64,000 bases of DNA from Notospermus geniculatus (Eukaryota; Nemertea; Pilidiophora; Heteronemertea; Lineidae): assembly GCA_002633025.1 (NCBI GenBank), contig NMRB01000563.1, forward strand, positions 187,263-251,262, read 5' to 3'. Within the stretch, counting starts at the first letter, position 1. Every line of letters begins with the position of its first letter. Below are positions 1 to 30,006 of this stretch, piece after piece. Below the pieces are notes generated by a model. The model was not told the DNA's origin. It was given only the letters and a program-made list of their open reading frames with translations, and did not search any database. Both the position numbers and the translations under genes were made by a program.

Positions 1-193
1 TTAACCCTTTCCTCGGTTGTGACAAGTGGCTACTTTTGCTAGATCGTGTCACATATTTTCATGGGTTATCAGCATGGCACATTTGCATCATCCATGCATT
101 TCCCTGCAGCAAATCAGGTGACAAATTCAATCGCAGTGGTGACGGTGGGTTTTAAAATGAGAAGTTATTTATGGCCTCCTCAATCTATTACAG

Positions 194-18542
<18,349 letters not shown>

Positions 18543-18714
18543 GGAACATAGTCATTTAGTTTGTGTTGCTTGTTTGTATGTAAATAGAACTTTTTCAGTA
18601 TGAGGACTAGATGACATCTCTGTTCAGGTTCGAAAAAATATCATGAGTAGGCCTACCTCGTATATGTCTGCCATACACAGTTGAATTTTTCATCACGTGC
18701 TTGGTGAAGGCCTA

Positions 18715-18808
18715 AAGTATGATTCACCCTAACTTCAACATGGGCAAAGTGCCAAGCTTGGAAATGTGCACAAGTCAGTGGTAAATAATCCATGGGTGAA
18801 TCATACTT
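18715..18808. mobile_element. AAGTATGATTCAC family MITE, 94-bp derivative
   Basis: Both ends and flanking TA are present with most of the interior deleted. It is about 170 bp after the U2SURP stop codon, so it may be transcribed in the 3' UTR. Confidence 0.75.
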
Positions 18809-19111
18809 TACAGATTTCCTTTGTCAAGAGTTCTACATTTCTGTTTGAAAAAGACAACACTAGCATTAGAGCTAATTGAACAGCTGGACTCTGTTTGAAA
18901 AGTATTACACCTTAAGTATTTTACAATGGCGGCGACTTGGCTCATAAAATTTTTTGTCTGAAATGGTCTAGTTTTAAACCCTTTCACTGCCGAAGCCAAA
19001 TTTGTCGAAAACTAAAAAAAATGTGAAAAAGCTTGAAAGGCTCCTGAAACCCTTCACATGAATATTCGTTGGAAAGCTCTGTGCGACCGCTTTCTAACGA
19101 ATACCTGTGTA

Positions 19112-19358
19112 AAGTATGATTCACTCAAACTTCACCATGGGCAAAGTGCCAGGCCTGTGCAACAGACACAACAAGTGAACACAATGATTAAACCGCAGTA
19201 TTTACCCGTTGACTGAGCACAATCTTGGATTTGCTATAGGCTCATGGAAAGTAAACCATTAGGTAACTGCGACCTGGCTTATTTACCACTGACCTGTGGA
19301 CATTTCCAAGCTTAGCTGAAGCACTTTGCCCATGTTGAAGTTAGGGTGAATCATACTT
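19112..19358. mobile_element. AAGTATGATTCAC family MITE, copy 6
   Basis: A full-length copy of about 247 bp with both inverted ends; TA on the left, right flank GA. It lies downstream of U2SURP. Confidence 0.8.
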
Positions 19359-19399
19359 GAACATGGTTTCTGTAAGCTTTTTGGGGTTTGTTTGGTTTA

Positions 19400-20050
19400 T
19401 AAATTAAAGTTTTTATGAAATAGCTGCTCGCAGTGAAAGGGTTCAGCAAAATCGAATCCAATGTTGACACAATTGCACTATGGGTATTTATATGAATGCG
19501 GCAAGCAACTTTTTATTGCCTTTGAGGGGAGTTCTGGCTAATTTAGTCTGTGATGTTTAATACTGCGCAAGGTTATGGCACCAGCCAAAAATATTATCAA
19601 AAAAATGAAAAATGTTTGATATCGATTATGCCTTGTTGAATTTCCACTTGGCATGTCTGCAAGATTTTGTGACCAAATTTCAATGAATTGTGCAAGGTAA
19701 TGTATGTCTGTTATAGATTTTCAGCTGTCCTTGTCGTACTGGGCCATGGTGCTACCAGTAACGTGCTTTTCGTGAGATTTCTCCTCAAATTCAAAACTTT
19801 TCCTCAGTGTTAGTGGGTACGTAATTGATGACCCTCTGTGATCTAGCGAGGCAGATGTCAACCAAATTGTTCCCTTGACACTTTCGCTCCCACAATTGGT
19901 CATTACCGGGCCAGCTGGAAATATGTCTTTCCTACAAATTCTTCCCCTCCTTCTTGGAACCCTTTTTGACCGAATTAATAGGTGGATAGATACATGTAGA
20001 AGTTCATTAGATAGCAGCACTCTCTGGAACCAGTAAGCTCCTCAGCAGTC
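19400..20050. other. Downstream flank of U2SURP, nothing recognisable
   Basis: A+T-rich sequence after the gene. A 99-codon minus-strand frame at 19721-20020 has no recognisable motif and I do not call it a gene. Confidence 0.5.
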
Positions 20051-20052
20051 CT

Positions 20053-20412
20053 GGGGCCTGTTTCATAAAAGTGACTTTAAACTACTGGTAAAGTATGATT
20101 CACCCTAACTTCAACATGGGCAAAGTGTCAGGCCTGTGCAACAGACACCACAAGTGAACACAATGATAACCGCTAACCACAGTATTTACCTTGGATTTGC
20201 TTTTGGCTCATGGAAAGTAAACCAAGTTACCCCAACATCATTAGGTAACTGCGACATGGATTATTTACCACTGACCTGTGCACATTTCCAAGCTTGGCAC
20301 TTTGCCCGTGTTGAAGTTAGGGTGAATCGTACTTTACTTCTAACCAAATGGAAAATGCATTGGAGTTCATGGTACCATCAGCTTGAAGTTTAAATCATTT
20401 TATAAAACAGGC
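20053..20412. mobile_element. Nested MITEs: outer GGCCTGTTTCATAAA element holding an AAGTATGATTCAC copy
   Basis: Outer ends GGGGCCTGTTTCATAAAA and TTTTATAAAACAGGCC are split by a full AAGTATGATTCAC element at 20091-20334 with TA on both sides. The outer element is therefore older. Confidence 0.75.
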
Positions 20413-20415
20413 CAC

Positions 20416-21145
20416 TGGTAGGGTAGTTTCGGGTATTATCGCGGGTATGGGTAATATCGCGGAATTCATATATCTTGCATTTTCTCGGGAGCCTGCCCAC
20501 AAACCGATGACGTATGTACCCTGTCCTCATATTTTGATGACGTACATCTATTTGCATACATCAATCATTGTCGCATGGCCTCGGCAAGTCTGATCTGGGG
20601 GGTCGGTACAATCCAGCTCAATCTTCAAATCTCAGCAGTTGAAAACACGAAAGCACCATGCATAGTTATAGTCCAAAATCTCAGGTTTCCATAGAAATGA
20701 AAATCCCAACTTGATATCAATGCTTCATCTTGTATTTTGCCTTCGATATTTAGCCGTCTCAGAGCCGTAGCAGGCGTGAAATTCATTTGCGGCCTCTGTT
20801 TTTCTTCGTAGATGATTCGGCAAAGATCGTGGGGGTGATTCGGCTAACATCGTGGATGAGATCGGCGACCTGTTTTTGTATTTTGCCTGTATTTACTTGG
20901 CAACTTATTAATTTGTTTGTGTTGTTTATTGACTTCCTAATGTGCACCAACAGTAATCAGGGCTGTATTGCAGCTGTTTTCTCCATCTGGTCCTGAACAC
21001 ACTTTGGTCCGCGATGTATGGCGACAATCCGTGATTCACCCCGACTTCATCCGCGATACTTACCGCATCAACGACGAATGCCAGTTCCCGCGATGTTAAA
21101 CTCCAAACCCACGAAGATAGCCGAAATTCCGTGATACTACACTAC
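20416..21145. mobile_element. Possible non-autonomous transposon with iterated ATCGCGG/ATCGTGG motifs
   Basis: The left end GGTAGTTTCGGGTATTATCG resembles the complement of the right end (GTAGTGTAGTATCACGGAAT). Both subterminal parts repeat short ATCGCGG, ATCGTGG or CCGCGAT words, as in DNA transposons with subterminal transposase sites. No coding sequence is seen. Confidence 0.4.
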
Positions 21146-21499
21146 TCTTCAAAACGGTTGTAAATCATCGATAATTTATTTATTGTAAGCGCGATTTTAG
21201 CTGAAGTTGTTGTAAAAAGTAGTTCTCATCGATATTCATCCGCCGACCGGAAGAGGGAATGTGTGTCATGGCGCAGAATGCCTGCAGTGCAGAGCTGGAT
21301 TTCTGGGAAGGTCGTCACTATAGACGGGTTGCATTCTGCTGTTTTTGTTTACAAAATGACGTCATCAACGGCGCCAGTTTGCGTGCGCACGTCAAACGAC
21401 GTAACGTCATTGGTGGAACAGGGCGCCAATTTGCGCACGCAGCATGTTTACATCGTGTGATGACGTCATTGAATATCCATCTATACCGGTCACACTAAT

Positions 21500-21585
21500 T
21501 ACCGACCACAACCGTCCACAACAGACCACAAGCGTCCACAACCGACCACAAGCGTTTATTACCGTCCACAAGCGTCCAAAAAAGT
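21500..21585 (+). repeat. 10-bp tandem repeat (CGTCCACAA / CGACCACAA)
   Basis: Eight to nine imperfect 10-bp units such as ACCGACCACA and AGCGTCCACA in a row. Confidence 0.75.
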
Positions 21586-21827
21586 GCACTGCTGGCAATA
21601 GAAAATGGTATAAGAGGACTTGTCAGGTCATAAAATCGAGAAATATCAACAAAAAAATGTGATTTATTTTTGCGAAAAAAAAAGTCAAATGGGGCATTTT
21701 ATCGCAAAACGACCCAATAAAGATCTTTATTTTATACCTCCATGGTCGGACCAACTGGGAAATGGACAGAAATTTGCCATAAATGAAACATGATTCCCTA
21801 TTCCACCACCTCGTGCAGTTTTCTGAC

Positions 21828-22005
21828 AAGTGTGCCTTTTTTACCTACCCGGTGATTTTTGTGTGCCTTTTTTACCGGTGCCTTTTTTTACCCGTGCCTT
21901 TTTTACCAGTGCCTATTTTACCAGTGCCTTTTTTACCAGTGCCTTTTTTACCGTGCCTTTTTTACCGGTGCCTTTTTTACCAGTGCCTTTTTTACCTGGA
22001 TTCGG
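21828..22005 (+). repeat. About 15-bp tandem repeat (GTGCCTTTTTTACC)
   Basis: Around eleven units of GTGCCTTTTTTACC(A/G). The open frames across it (repeated FLPVP) are repeat artefacts. Confidence 0.9.
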
Positions 22006-22604
22006 TGTAAACTGCTGATTTCGTGCTGATTTCCTGCTGAACTTGCTGATTATTCTGCTGAACTTTTTCAAATGGTGCGCATTCCTTTATGTTTAAATAT
22101 ATTTCAATGAAATTTGGTTATATTACAGTCCTGTATCATAACTTTATATAGGCAGGGCGAAAATGCTATTTATTTTTTAATTTGGGTGACTTTGATCGTG
22201 TTTTTGTGGGCACTTCTCGAGGATCGATCGCGAAGTTCAGCGCGGATTTTGCTGATCAACTTCACTCGATCTCCACCGACAGAATATCAACATATTCTTC
22301 AAACTTTTACGATTTATTGTAAGATTATGATATGAAGTGTTGAAAGTATGTAGTCACTTTCGATAAAAGTGACTTTGACCGAGGTTTTGAGGCCAATTTC
22401 GTGAGGGTCGTGGACTGGGAAATTTGGTTCCTAAACTTGCCGCTAGATGGACCTGCTGATGGCAGCCTGTGGATCAGCTGATTCACTGCTGATGGCCAGC
22501 ACTATGAAATTTCAATTTTTCTCCTTCAAATTCACCATGACAGTTGTAAAACTGTATCTCAAATGATGTATGAATTGATATTCCTTTAAAAAGTTCTGAC
22601 ACCG

Positions 22605-24300
22605 GGGCATGATGTCAATGTTCAACAAAAGGAAATGGTTACAGATCCAACATGCTGTGATGATTGTGTCTTATTGCAGTGAGCCAGATCTGCTGACATA
22701 ATGATACTTTAGCCAATTCCAATTTCTCCCTTCTGCTGTATAGGCCTACAAATTACAAATTTTTTACAAATTAATAAGTTTATTGCTCCGTATAAAACAT
22801 ACATTTATACAGGAATTGTAGATGTTTCCAGCCTTGTCTATTTTTATATTATAGTGGGGTACCCACTTGGTTTACCGTAGCTAGGCCCCACACACAACTA
22901 GCTTCACAAGGGCCTGTGGATAATTGTACTTTTCAAATCATATCACTTTTCGTGATATTTTGGAAACAATCATCAATAAATGAACTATTTTAGGGATAAC
23001 TGAAGTCTTCTGTGGTACTAATTAAATGAAATTGGCTACCAAAAATATGTATGACCAGAAAAAAGTGATATACTCATTGTAAAGCCAGAATCTCAAAATG
23101 TCATTAAAGGGTAACTAGGGGAATTAGGCCTATCCAGTAGAAGAGAAATGAAAGAAATAAACCAACCTTTATGTTCTACACAATGTTATCTTTAAAAACG
23201 CCGATGATTTTTATTCCAAAAATTCACCCTACTAGGCCTACAGTGAGTTTAATCCACAAACGAAGTAAGCTCATGGCATGCATGGGGGCAGCCATGTTTC
23301 TGTTTATTTTCACTATCTCTCCTCCAATGCTGAAGAGCATGACATGTTGGGTGCAATCACGTGACCGGCTGCCCCATGTTGTTTACACAATGCCAGCATG
23401 GCCAGCTGACAGCGACAGGTTTGTTTGTGTGATCTTTTTTGTGTCAGGTCCAAGTTGTGTCGGATTACTTGAGTGATGACAGGTTCCATAGGTCAGTAGT
23501 CAGTGAACGACAAAGTTACGGCGGAAGTTTGGCGGAGAATAAACATGTGGTTTGGAATTGGATATGCATTCGAATAACAATACGGGTGATTCTATGGGAA
23601 GGCCATGTTTTCATGTCCCAGGCATATCTAGAGGGCCCAGGTTGACAGTAATTGAAATATGTCAGTCGTTTGTGTAAAATTGAATAAATGCAGCAGCTAC
23701 CACATCATTAAAGGCCTTTTTACAGTAATTAACACCTTTTAATGAATTTTTAAAGTGTTTTAGAAAAAAAATATTGCCAATACCCCCTGTCCCCATAGAG
23801 GTGTTCTGTAATTTTGGAGTCACAAACTGCCTTAAATGAAGAAGCTGAAATGTAATTTTGCCCCTCACAGAAATAAAACCCACTGAGAAAGGGAAAAAAT
23901 GGCACCCAGTGACCATATGTTGCCAAATTAAACAGATATGCAAAATATGTTCTGAAAATAATGATGTCCCCAGTTCCATGTCATCAACGTCACGGTGCGC
24001 CAGAACCGACCTGCCATCTACAGGCCAGATGTTTAACTACAAACCAGTAGGCGTCATCGAAGTTTTTTCCCGCCAGATTTGAATGGGAGGGTGCTGGCTT
24101 GGTTTCGACAGGCTAGATTGACCGATTTTGATAAGTTTATGACAGTTATCAGTGCGTAGCTTTATTCCTTGTCATCTACGAACGACTCCTGGCACTGAAT
24201 ATAATGAAATCTCGCACACATTTTGAGGTGCATGAGCTCAGAGGCGACGTCATTTTACTGTGATGAATAATCATTCGTCAAAGAAATAAAAGATGGCACC
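22605..24300. other. No gene recognised
   Basis: A+T-rich sequence inside the inverted arms. Short frames on both strands (for example 23171-23476 plus and 23662-23979 minus) lack motifs and splice context. Confidence 0.5.
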
Positions 24301-24315
24301 ACTCTTTCTAAAAGT

Positions 24316-24338
24316 TCATCATCATCATCATCATCGTA
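24316..24338 (+). repeat. (ATC)n microsatellite, possible 3' tail of the retroelement
   Basis: A short (TCA) run lies about 310 bp beyond the stop of the minus-strand reverse transcriptase remnant, where CR1/L2-like elements carry simple-repeat 3' tails. That link is inferred. Confidence 0.45.
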
Positions 24339-24651
24339 TTGAGAGCCACTATAGCCATTTGTTGACTTTGGGCTCCTCCAGTTGAAAGTTAAACATAACG
24401 CGGTGCCAAAAAACGCAAAGGCTTAGGTGCAGACGGTTAAGAGTACCGGTAACAAAAAACAGTGGTATAGTTCCTCACGTGTACACGTCGCAATACAGTA
24501 AAATATAATGTCTCCAATCCATCTCTCTGTTGTTCGACCCGAAAATAAACATCTACTGTCCATGATCTTCAACAAGTACATAAACGCTGAAAACTGGTCA
24601 TCCTCTCTTATTTCCAATAAACCAAATGATCCGTAAATAGACAATCTTAAT

Positions 24652-25440
24652 TCAATATCTAGCCTTGTAGTCATAAACCGTTGCCGCTTGTTTCCAATAC
24701 TTATCCAGCCGTGCCTTAAATGCATCTACTGATGGTGCGCTAATAACAGAGTCGGGGAGACCATTCCAGTCATTTGTGACTCGTCTAGAAAACAAATTGG
24801 ATCCTACAACCGTGCGAGAGCGAGACTTCCTTAGCTTGGCTGAATTTCCTCTTGTACCAGGGTAGGGGGAGGGCTCCAATTTCAGACTGTTATAAGCTTC
24901 GGGTGATATGAAATACTTATACACCTCAATCATGTCACCCCTACGCCTCCTGTGCGTCAATGACCACAAACTTAATCTTCTAAGTCTCTCAGGGTAAGAT
25001 AGACGAGCACCTGAACGGCTACAAATCATTCTGGTGGCCCTTCTCTGAACTTTCTCTAGTGTATCCACATCATTTACTGTTGTTGGTTTCCAGGCCGCAT
25101 TACCATATTCCAGGATTGGTCGTATGATTGATTTGTAGAGCAGTACTCCATTAGTTGAGATGGAAAAAGTCATTGTTCGCTTAATAGTAAACAATGCTCG
25201 AGTCGCTGATGCTGCAACTTGTGCAATATGCTTGGATGGCCTTAGGTCGCTCGAAATTGTCACCCCCAAATCTTTCTCTTCCATTTTCTCGATTAACCTA
25301 ATCCTCTCACCATTGTCATGTTCCATTGTGTAAAAGAACGTTGGGCGATTCTGGCCAATCCGCAAGACTACACATTTCCCGACATTAAAGCAAAGCTGCC
25401 ATCAAGTTGTTTGAGGTTGTCATCAACATCACGGTCAACT
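24652..25440 (-). pseudogene. CR1/L2-type non-LTR retrotransposon, C-terminal part of the reverse transcriptase
   Basis: The frame at 24652-25365 (237 codons) reads KDLGVTISSDLRPSKHI, then YKSIIRPILEYGNAAWKP and LEKVQRRATRMI, hallmarks of the thumb/connection region of CR1, L2 and Jockey-like reverse transcriptases. Upstream, QLCFNVGKCVVLRIG continues the frame to about 25400, where a stop and frame change precede a DDNLKQLD piece. The catalytic palm (motifs A-C) and endonuclease are missing, so this is a 5'-truncated dead copy. Confidence 0.9.
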
Positions 25441-26100
25441 ACGTCACATTTTATGTTACGTTGATGACATTTCCCGTGATGTAGATGACATCACCTAGGC
25501 TTAACCCTTTAGTACCCATACTTTCTCGTCTGAGCATTTGGGAAATGCTAATCGGTGGCCAGTTTTCAAGTGGTTTGTGTTTCTGTTCTAGTATATTGGC
25601 CTTGTGATGATTAAATAAAAGAAAACACAATTCTAAAGTAAATTGTTTGTCAATGTGAAAGTATAATGTCCAGGTCATTCAAAATGTCATCAACGTCACG
25701 CCCTGTCTTCTACATCACGGCGTGTCATCTACGTCACAGCAGTTGTTTCACTGCTTACCCTGGCACAACAGAATGATACCTCATGTGATTGATATTTAAA
25801 CGAAGCTATAATATTAGCTCTACACTTCATATAGAAATTTAACATTTTCACTTTTATGGTTTCTACAAGAAAAGCATTGCCAAGTTTAAATTTCTTTAGA
25901 ATCAGTACTTGAGCCATCCGATGGGAGCTGCATTTATGATTTGGACAGAAGCAAAAGTATTGCCAGAAAAAGGAATTTGAACCCCGCAGTTTCATTCATC
26001 TGATAATGTATTAAGTGTATAAATGCAAAAACAGACAACAAATGCTGTAATTTAGGTATAAAACAAGAAGCAAATCGCATGCTGTTGTGACGTAGATGAC
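25400..26100. repeat. Dispersed GTCATC(A/T)ACGTCAC words
   Basis: At least six occurrences, in both orientations, of a 13-15-bp word containing ACGTCA (about 25414, 25435, 25458, 25473, 25687, 25725 and 26090). Another copy lies at 23984. The sequence is otherwise A+T-rich with no gene. Confidence 0.5.
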
Positions 26101-26339
26101 AATTATGTTACCTGGCCGTTCAACCCCAACTTTGAGTATGTGTAACAGAAAACACACACTTGATCATTCGCTGCTGTTACATTATTTAGAAGTCGTATAT
26201 GCCCACCTGATACATGGGACACAAAGGCCTGTAAAAATACCACTGCAATATTCTAATTAGTTTACATCATAAAACAGGGCCTTCCCGTGGAATCACCCAA
26301 ATACAGGCGATCAATACACATTAATAATATGCCGTATAA

Positions 26340-26565
26340 CACAGGATAAAAGAAAAGTAAAAGAGAAAAAAAAAGGATAATGATAAGAGGGGAAAGAAAA
26401 AAGGAAATTAACTTTAAAAGAGAAACGAGAGAAAGTTGATACTAAGTTTAAAAGGAACAAGAAAGAAATTTAAAAAAATAATAAAATAAATAAATAAAAT
26501 ACAAAATCAAAAGAAAAAAAAAATTAAAACATAAAATTTAAAACATAAATAAAAATAGATAAATA
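26340..26565. repeat. Purine-rich low-complexity tract
   Basis: More than 200 bp almost entirely A and G, grading into (AAAT)n. Confidence 0.85.
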
Positions 26566-26591
26566 TTAATAGGATGGAAGTAAGGGAACGA

Positions 26592-26716
26592 GTTTAGAAT
26601 CCCCGATCAGTGCCCAAAAAAAGGTCATCGATTGACGGAATAAGCCGCATTGTACAATAGGATTTCCATTGTGTGCTATGGAGTAACGTCACTTCCGATC
26701 GGGGATTCTAAACTTT
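26592..26716. mobile_element. 125-bp MITE (GTTTAGAATCCCCGATC ends)
   Basis: The 17-bp ends GTTTAGAATCCCCGATC and GATCGGGGATTCTAAAC are perfect inverted repeats. Confidence 0.75.
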
Positions 26717-26834
26717 AGCCTTATTTTCATGCAATTCCCGCTAATTAACCCAATAATCCCGCTAACTAGGTTCAGGGCCCTGTGCCCTAACCCTGACTAT
26801 TAAGATCAAAGGGGATGATAAATGCTTAGATCAC

Positions 26835-26856
26835 CCTTGGAGGAATTCCTCCAAGG
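26835..26856. repeat. 22-bp perfect palindrome CCTTGGAGGAA/TTCCTCCAAGG
   Basis: A perfect palindrome centred on GAATTC. A close relative with 4 extra central bases lies at 54831-54858. Confidence 0.8.
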
Positions 26857-27109
26857 ATCACCACAAGATCAAAGGTATCAACTTTGAAGGGCCATAAACC
26901 TCTATATACTACATGGAATTTGGGGCTGACTAATGTATGGGTGGTTAGCTGAACTGACAAAAAAAGAATGGAATGATAATTAAAGATACTAGTACATTCA
27001 AGGAAAAAGAGCTAATTGCTACACTGAATGTAAAACTGGCCTGAAATGTCCATCGTGTGCGCTATATTGTGGCTGCCCTTTGGTTTCTACAGAAAGGTTT
27101 CTGAATCAT

Positions 27110-27200
27110 AGGCTGGGGTAATAATGTGTGAAGCGCTTAGAGAGCGTAATACGCTATGAAGCGCTATATAAGAACTCGCCATTATTATTATTATTATTAA
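27110..27200 (+). mobile_element. 3' end of a SINE/LINE with (ATT)n tail
   Basis: GGTAATAATGTGTGAAGCGC...AAGCGCTATATAAG followed by an ATTATTATT tail, the same 3' module as in the SINE at 16530-16850. The head is missing. Confidence 0.6.
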
Positions 27201-28060
27201 ATGAATAAACAGCTTGTGCCTGCTGATTGTGTTAGCACATCACCAAACAACATTGTGTCCAGAGCAAACAATAAACACTACAAGCCTGGTTCTACATTTA
27301 TATCCCTGTGGCCCTTTCCCTTAAAAAAAGATAGAAATTTCTTACTGAACCTAATGGGCAATATGAATAAAGACAAGTATACTTGAATTCTGCAATACAA
27401 ATGCACTAGGCAATGCTGTGCAAATCTGAAGTAAAATCATTTGCTAGTCTTTATTCATGTGACCCAATGTCTCCAGTTATGAAAAGACAAGGGACTTTGA
27501 GATTCAGAACCCAACCTAGGCCTACCCATCATCCAGCATTAGGCCTAAGAAGTATCCTTCCCTGTATGGGGTTAAATTGGGCTCACCTTGGCGTAACTCT
27601 AAAAGACTGCCAGTAGTTTCCAAATAACCAACAGATCCTTGCTCATGCTGATGTCTCCCTTGATGTGGGAATATTATAAATCTTTGCTGCTGAATCTCTT
27701 GATGGCAAGGCTATTGTACCTGCTATAAGCAAAGATTTGGTTTATTTTTGGAGATATTTATGTCCCGGCTGTATAAGAGATGAGGAAAGGGGCATCCACC
27801 TGTTTCTAAAGCTACACAATGCAGATGAAGCTAGCTACATTGTACTTGCTGATGGAGCAGTTGATTTTCATTATCATTCATGTCTCATGATTTTCTTTTG
27901 ATAAAATTTGGAGCACCAAATTACCGGTACCATGGTACTTAAAAACCCTCACCACAGAAACTCCAACATGATATGGAGCCTCTTTTCTAAACTGACATCA
28001 GGGAAAAAGAAAGCACTTATGACGTGAAAGGAAAGGAAGGATGGAAAGAGAATACACTCG
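27200..28060. other. No gene recognised
   Basis: A+T-rich sequence with only short motif-free frames. A 45-bp inverted repeat (TCCATGGAGGTATTAAAATA and its complement) lies at 28093-28142; one half of it recurs at 21727-21750. Confidence 0.5.
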
Positions 28061-28674
28061 ATGACTGTAAACAAAAACAGATACCAGTAGCTTATCCATG
28101 GAGGTATTAAAATAAGTCTTATTTTTATACCTCCATGGCTTATCTAAAAAACAAAAAAAAATTGTAAATATGACAAGGGGACAAGGGCCCAAGGGCTTAC
28201 TTTCACCATGTTCACCAAGCTCTCAATCTGTCTTAGTGAACACAGTAGGCCAAAATACCACAGTTTTTAAAGGAATATCAATTCATACTTCATTTGAGAT
28301 ACAGTTTTACAACTGTCATGGTGAATTTGAAGGAGAAAAATTGAAATTTCATTGTAGTGCTGGCCATCAGCAGTGAATCAGCTGATCCACAGGCTGCCAT
28401 CAGCAGGTCCAGTCCACGACCCTCACGAAATTGGCCTCAAAACCTCGGTCAAAGTCACTTTTATCGAAAGTGACCACATACTTTCAACACTTCATATCAT
28501 AATCTTACAATAAATCGTAAAAGTTTGAAGAATATGTTGATATTCTGTCGGTGGAGATCGAGTGAAGTTGATCAGCAAAATCCGCGCTGAACTTCGCGAT
28601 CGATCCTCGAGAAGTGCCCACAAAAACACGATCAAAGTCACCCAAATTAAAAAATAAATAGCATTTTCGCCCTG

Positions 28675-29076
28675 NNNNNNNNNNNNNNNNNNNNNNNNNN
28701 NNNNNNNNNNNNNNNNNNNNNNNNNNNNNNNNNNNNNNNNNNNNNNNNNNNNNNNNNNNNNNNNNNNNNNNNNNNNNNNNNNNNNNNNNNNNNNNNNNNN
28801 NNNNNNNNNNNNNNNNNNNNNNNNNNNNNNNNNNNNNNNNNNNNNNNNNNNNNNNNNNNNNNNNNNNNNNNNNNNNNNNNNNNNNNNNNNNNNNNNNNNN
28901 NNNNNNNNNNNNNNNNNNNNNNNNNNNNNNNNNNNNNNNNNNNNNNNNNNNNNNNNNNNNNNNNNNNNNNNNNNNNNNNNNNNNNNNNNNNNNNNNNNNN
29001 NNNNNNNNNNNNNNNNNNNNNNNNNNNNNNNNNNNNNNNNNNNNNNNNNNNNNNNNNNNNNNNNNNNNNNNNNNNN
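28675..29076. other. Assembly gap (402 N)
   Basis: Unknown sequence. The open frames drawn across it are meaningless. Confidence 0.99.
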
Positions 29077-29259
29077 TGGTGTCATGCACCTTTCTTTGTC
29101 ACGTGAGGCTCCCCAGTTCCATTGCAAAATTCAGCCCCCCCCCCAGACGACATCCATAGGCAAAACGCTCCGACGCCCCTGGATACCCTTACACCTCTAC
29201 CAACCAATAATCATAGCGTTACAGTGTTGACATGAGTTTTAAAAATGCTTACGGGAGGT

Positions 29260-29478
29260 GTCAGACCTCCCTTAAGTTTACGCAGGCCGACGCTCCTTTA
29301 TGATTAATAAGGTGGCTTTGTGAATAAACCGTAACCTCTGTGAATAGGACGTAGCAATTTACGGGACACCTTACGCAAATACGTAAAGTTACGATTCGTT
29401 TGTGAATACCACGTATCTAGTTACGGAATGTTTACGGTACCGTAAGTCCTTACGGAGGCTTTGTGAATAAGGTCCCTG
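29260..29478. mobile_element. Partial MITE (GGACCTTATTCACAAAGCC end)
   Basis: Several GTGAATA and ACGTAA/TTACGG words in both orientations, ending in the complement of GGGACCTTATTCACAAAGC. A related left half lies at about 59742-59840. Confidence 0.45.
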
Positions 29479-29523
29479 ATGTTTTGTACAGATATTAATT
29501 AGTACTGTTCATACTGGTACGAT

Positions 29524-29997
29524 TAGTCTGGTTCCCTGACCTGCTGTATGATGGCTCTGACTGATGGTGCGATACAGAGGTCAGGTAAACGCCGCCGTCA
29601 ATACTGATCTAAAAATAGAACATTAGCCATGCGCTGACTATTATGGGATATCGGGGTCCGGTAAACGAGTTGTACATTGTGTGTGAAAACTGTCAAAATG
29701 CCGGGTGTTCTGAATGTTTTAGGTGTACCAGTATCAGCTCTGCCTCTGCATCGTCCTGTACAGGTATCGTAAGAGAAATAATCCCGAAGTTGTAGGGTCA
29801 AAATGCTGCACAATCGGCTTGATGTTCGATGTAGCGAAATCGTGTTACTGAGGCCGTTACCAAGTGACGTCACAGCAAAAATGTCAGGATCCTGACAATT
29901 TTAGATCACGTGATCAGTATAAACGGTGGCGTTGACCTGACCTCTGTATCGCACCATCAGTCAGCGCCACCATACAGCAGGTCAGGGAACCAGACTA
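29524..29997. mobile_element. Mutator-like MITE with 9-bp target duplication
   Basis: 474 bp. Terminal inverted repeats of about 85 bp start TAGTCTGGTTCCCTGACCTG on the left, with the complementary end ACCAGACTA on the right. The 9 bp TGGTACGAT are directly repeated at 29515-29523 and 29998-30006. Long TIRs and a 9-bp duplication are typical of Mutator-like elements. It has no transposase. Confidence 0.85.
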
Positions 29998-30006
29998 TGG
30001 TACGAT

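Larger units (their letters stand above)
22145..28674. repeat. Pair of near-identical inverted arms about 6 kb apart
   Basis: 22145-22600 is repeated in reverse complement at about 28264-28674. The arms are almost identical except that the left has an extra segment of about 32 bp around 22418-22450. The right arm runs straight into the N gap at 28675, so its outer end is unknown. The interior holds the CR1/L2 reverse transcriptase remnant and no transposase. It could be a long-TIR transposon, an inverted duplication or an assembly artefact. Confidence 0.75.

Noticed and set aside
21783-22018. Open frames with repeated FLPVP
   Set aside because: Translation of the GTGCCTTTTTTACC tandem repeat.
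28492-29127. Long minus-strand frames across the first gap
   Set aside because: Most of the frame is N; nothing can be inferred.
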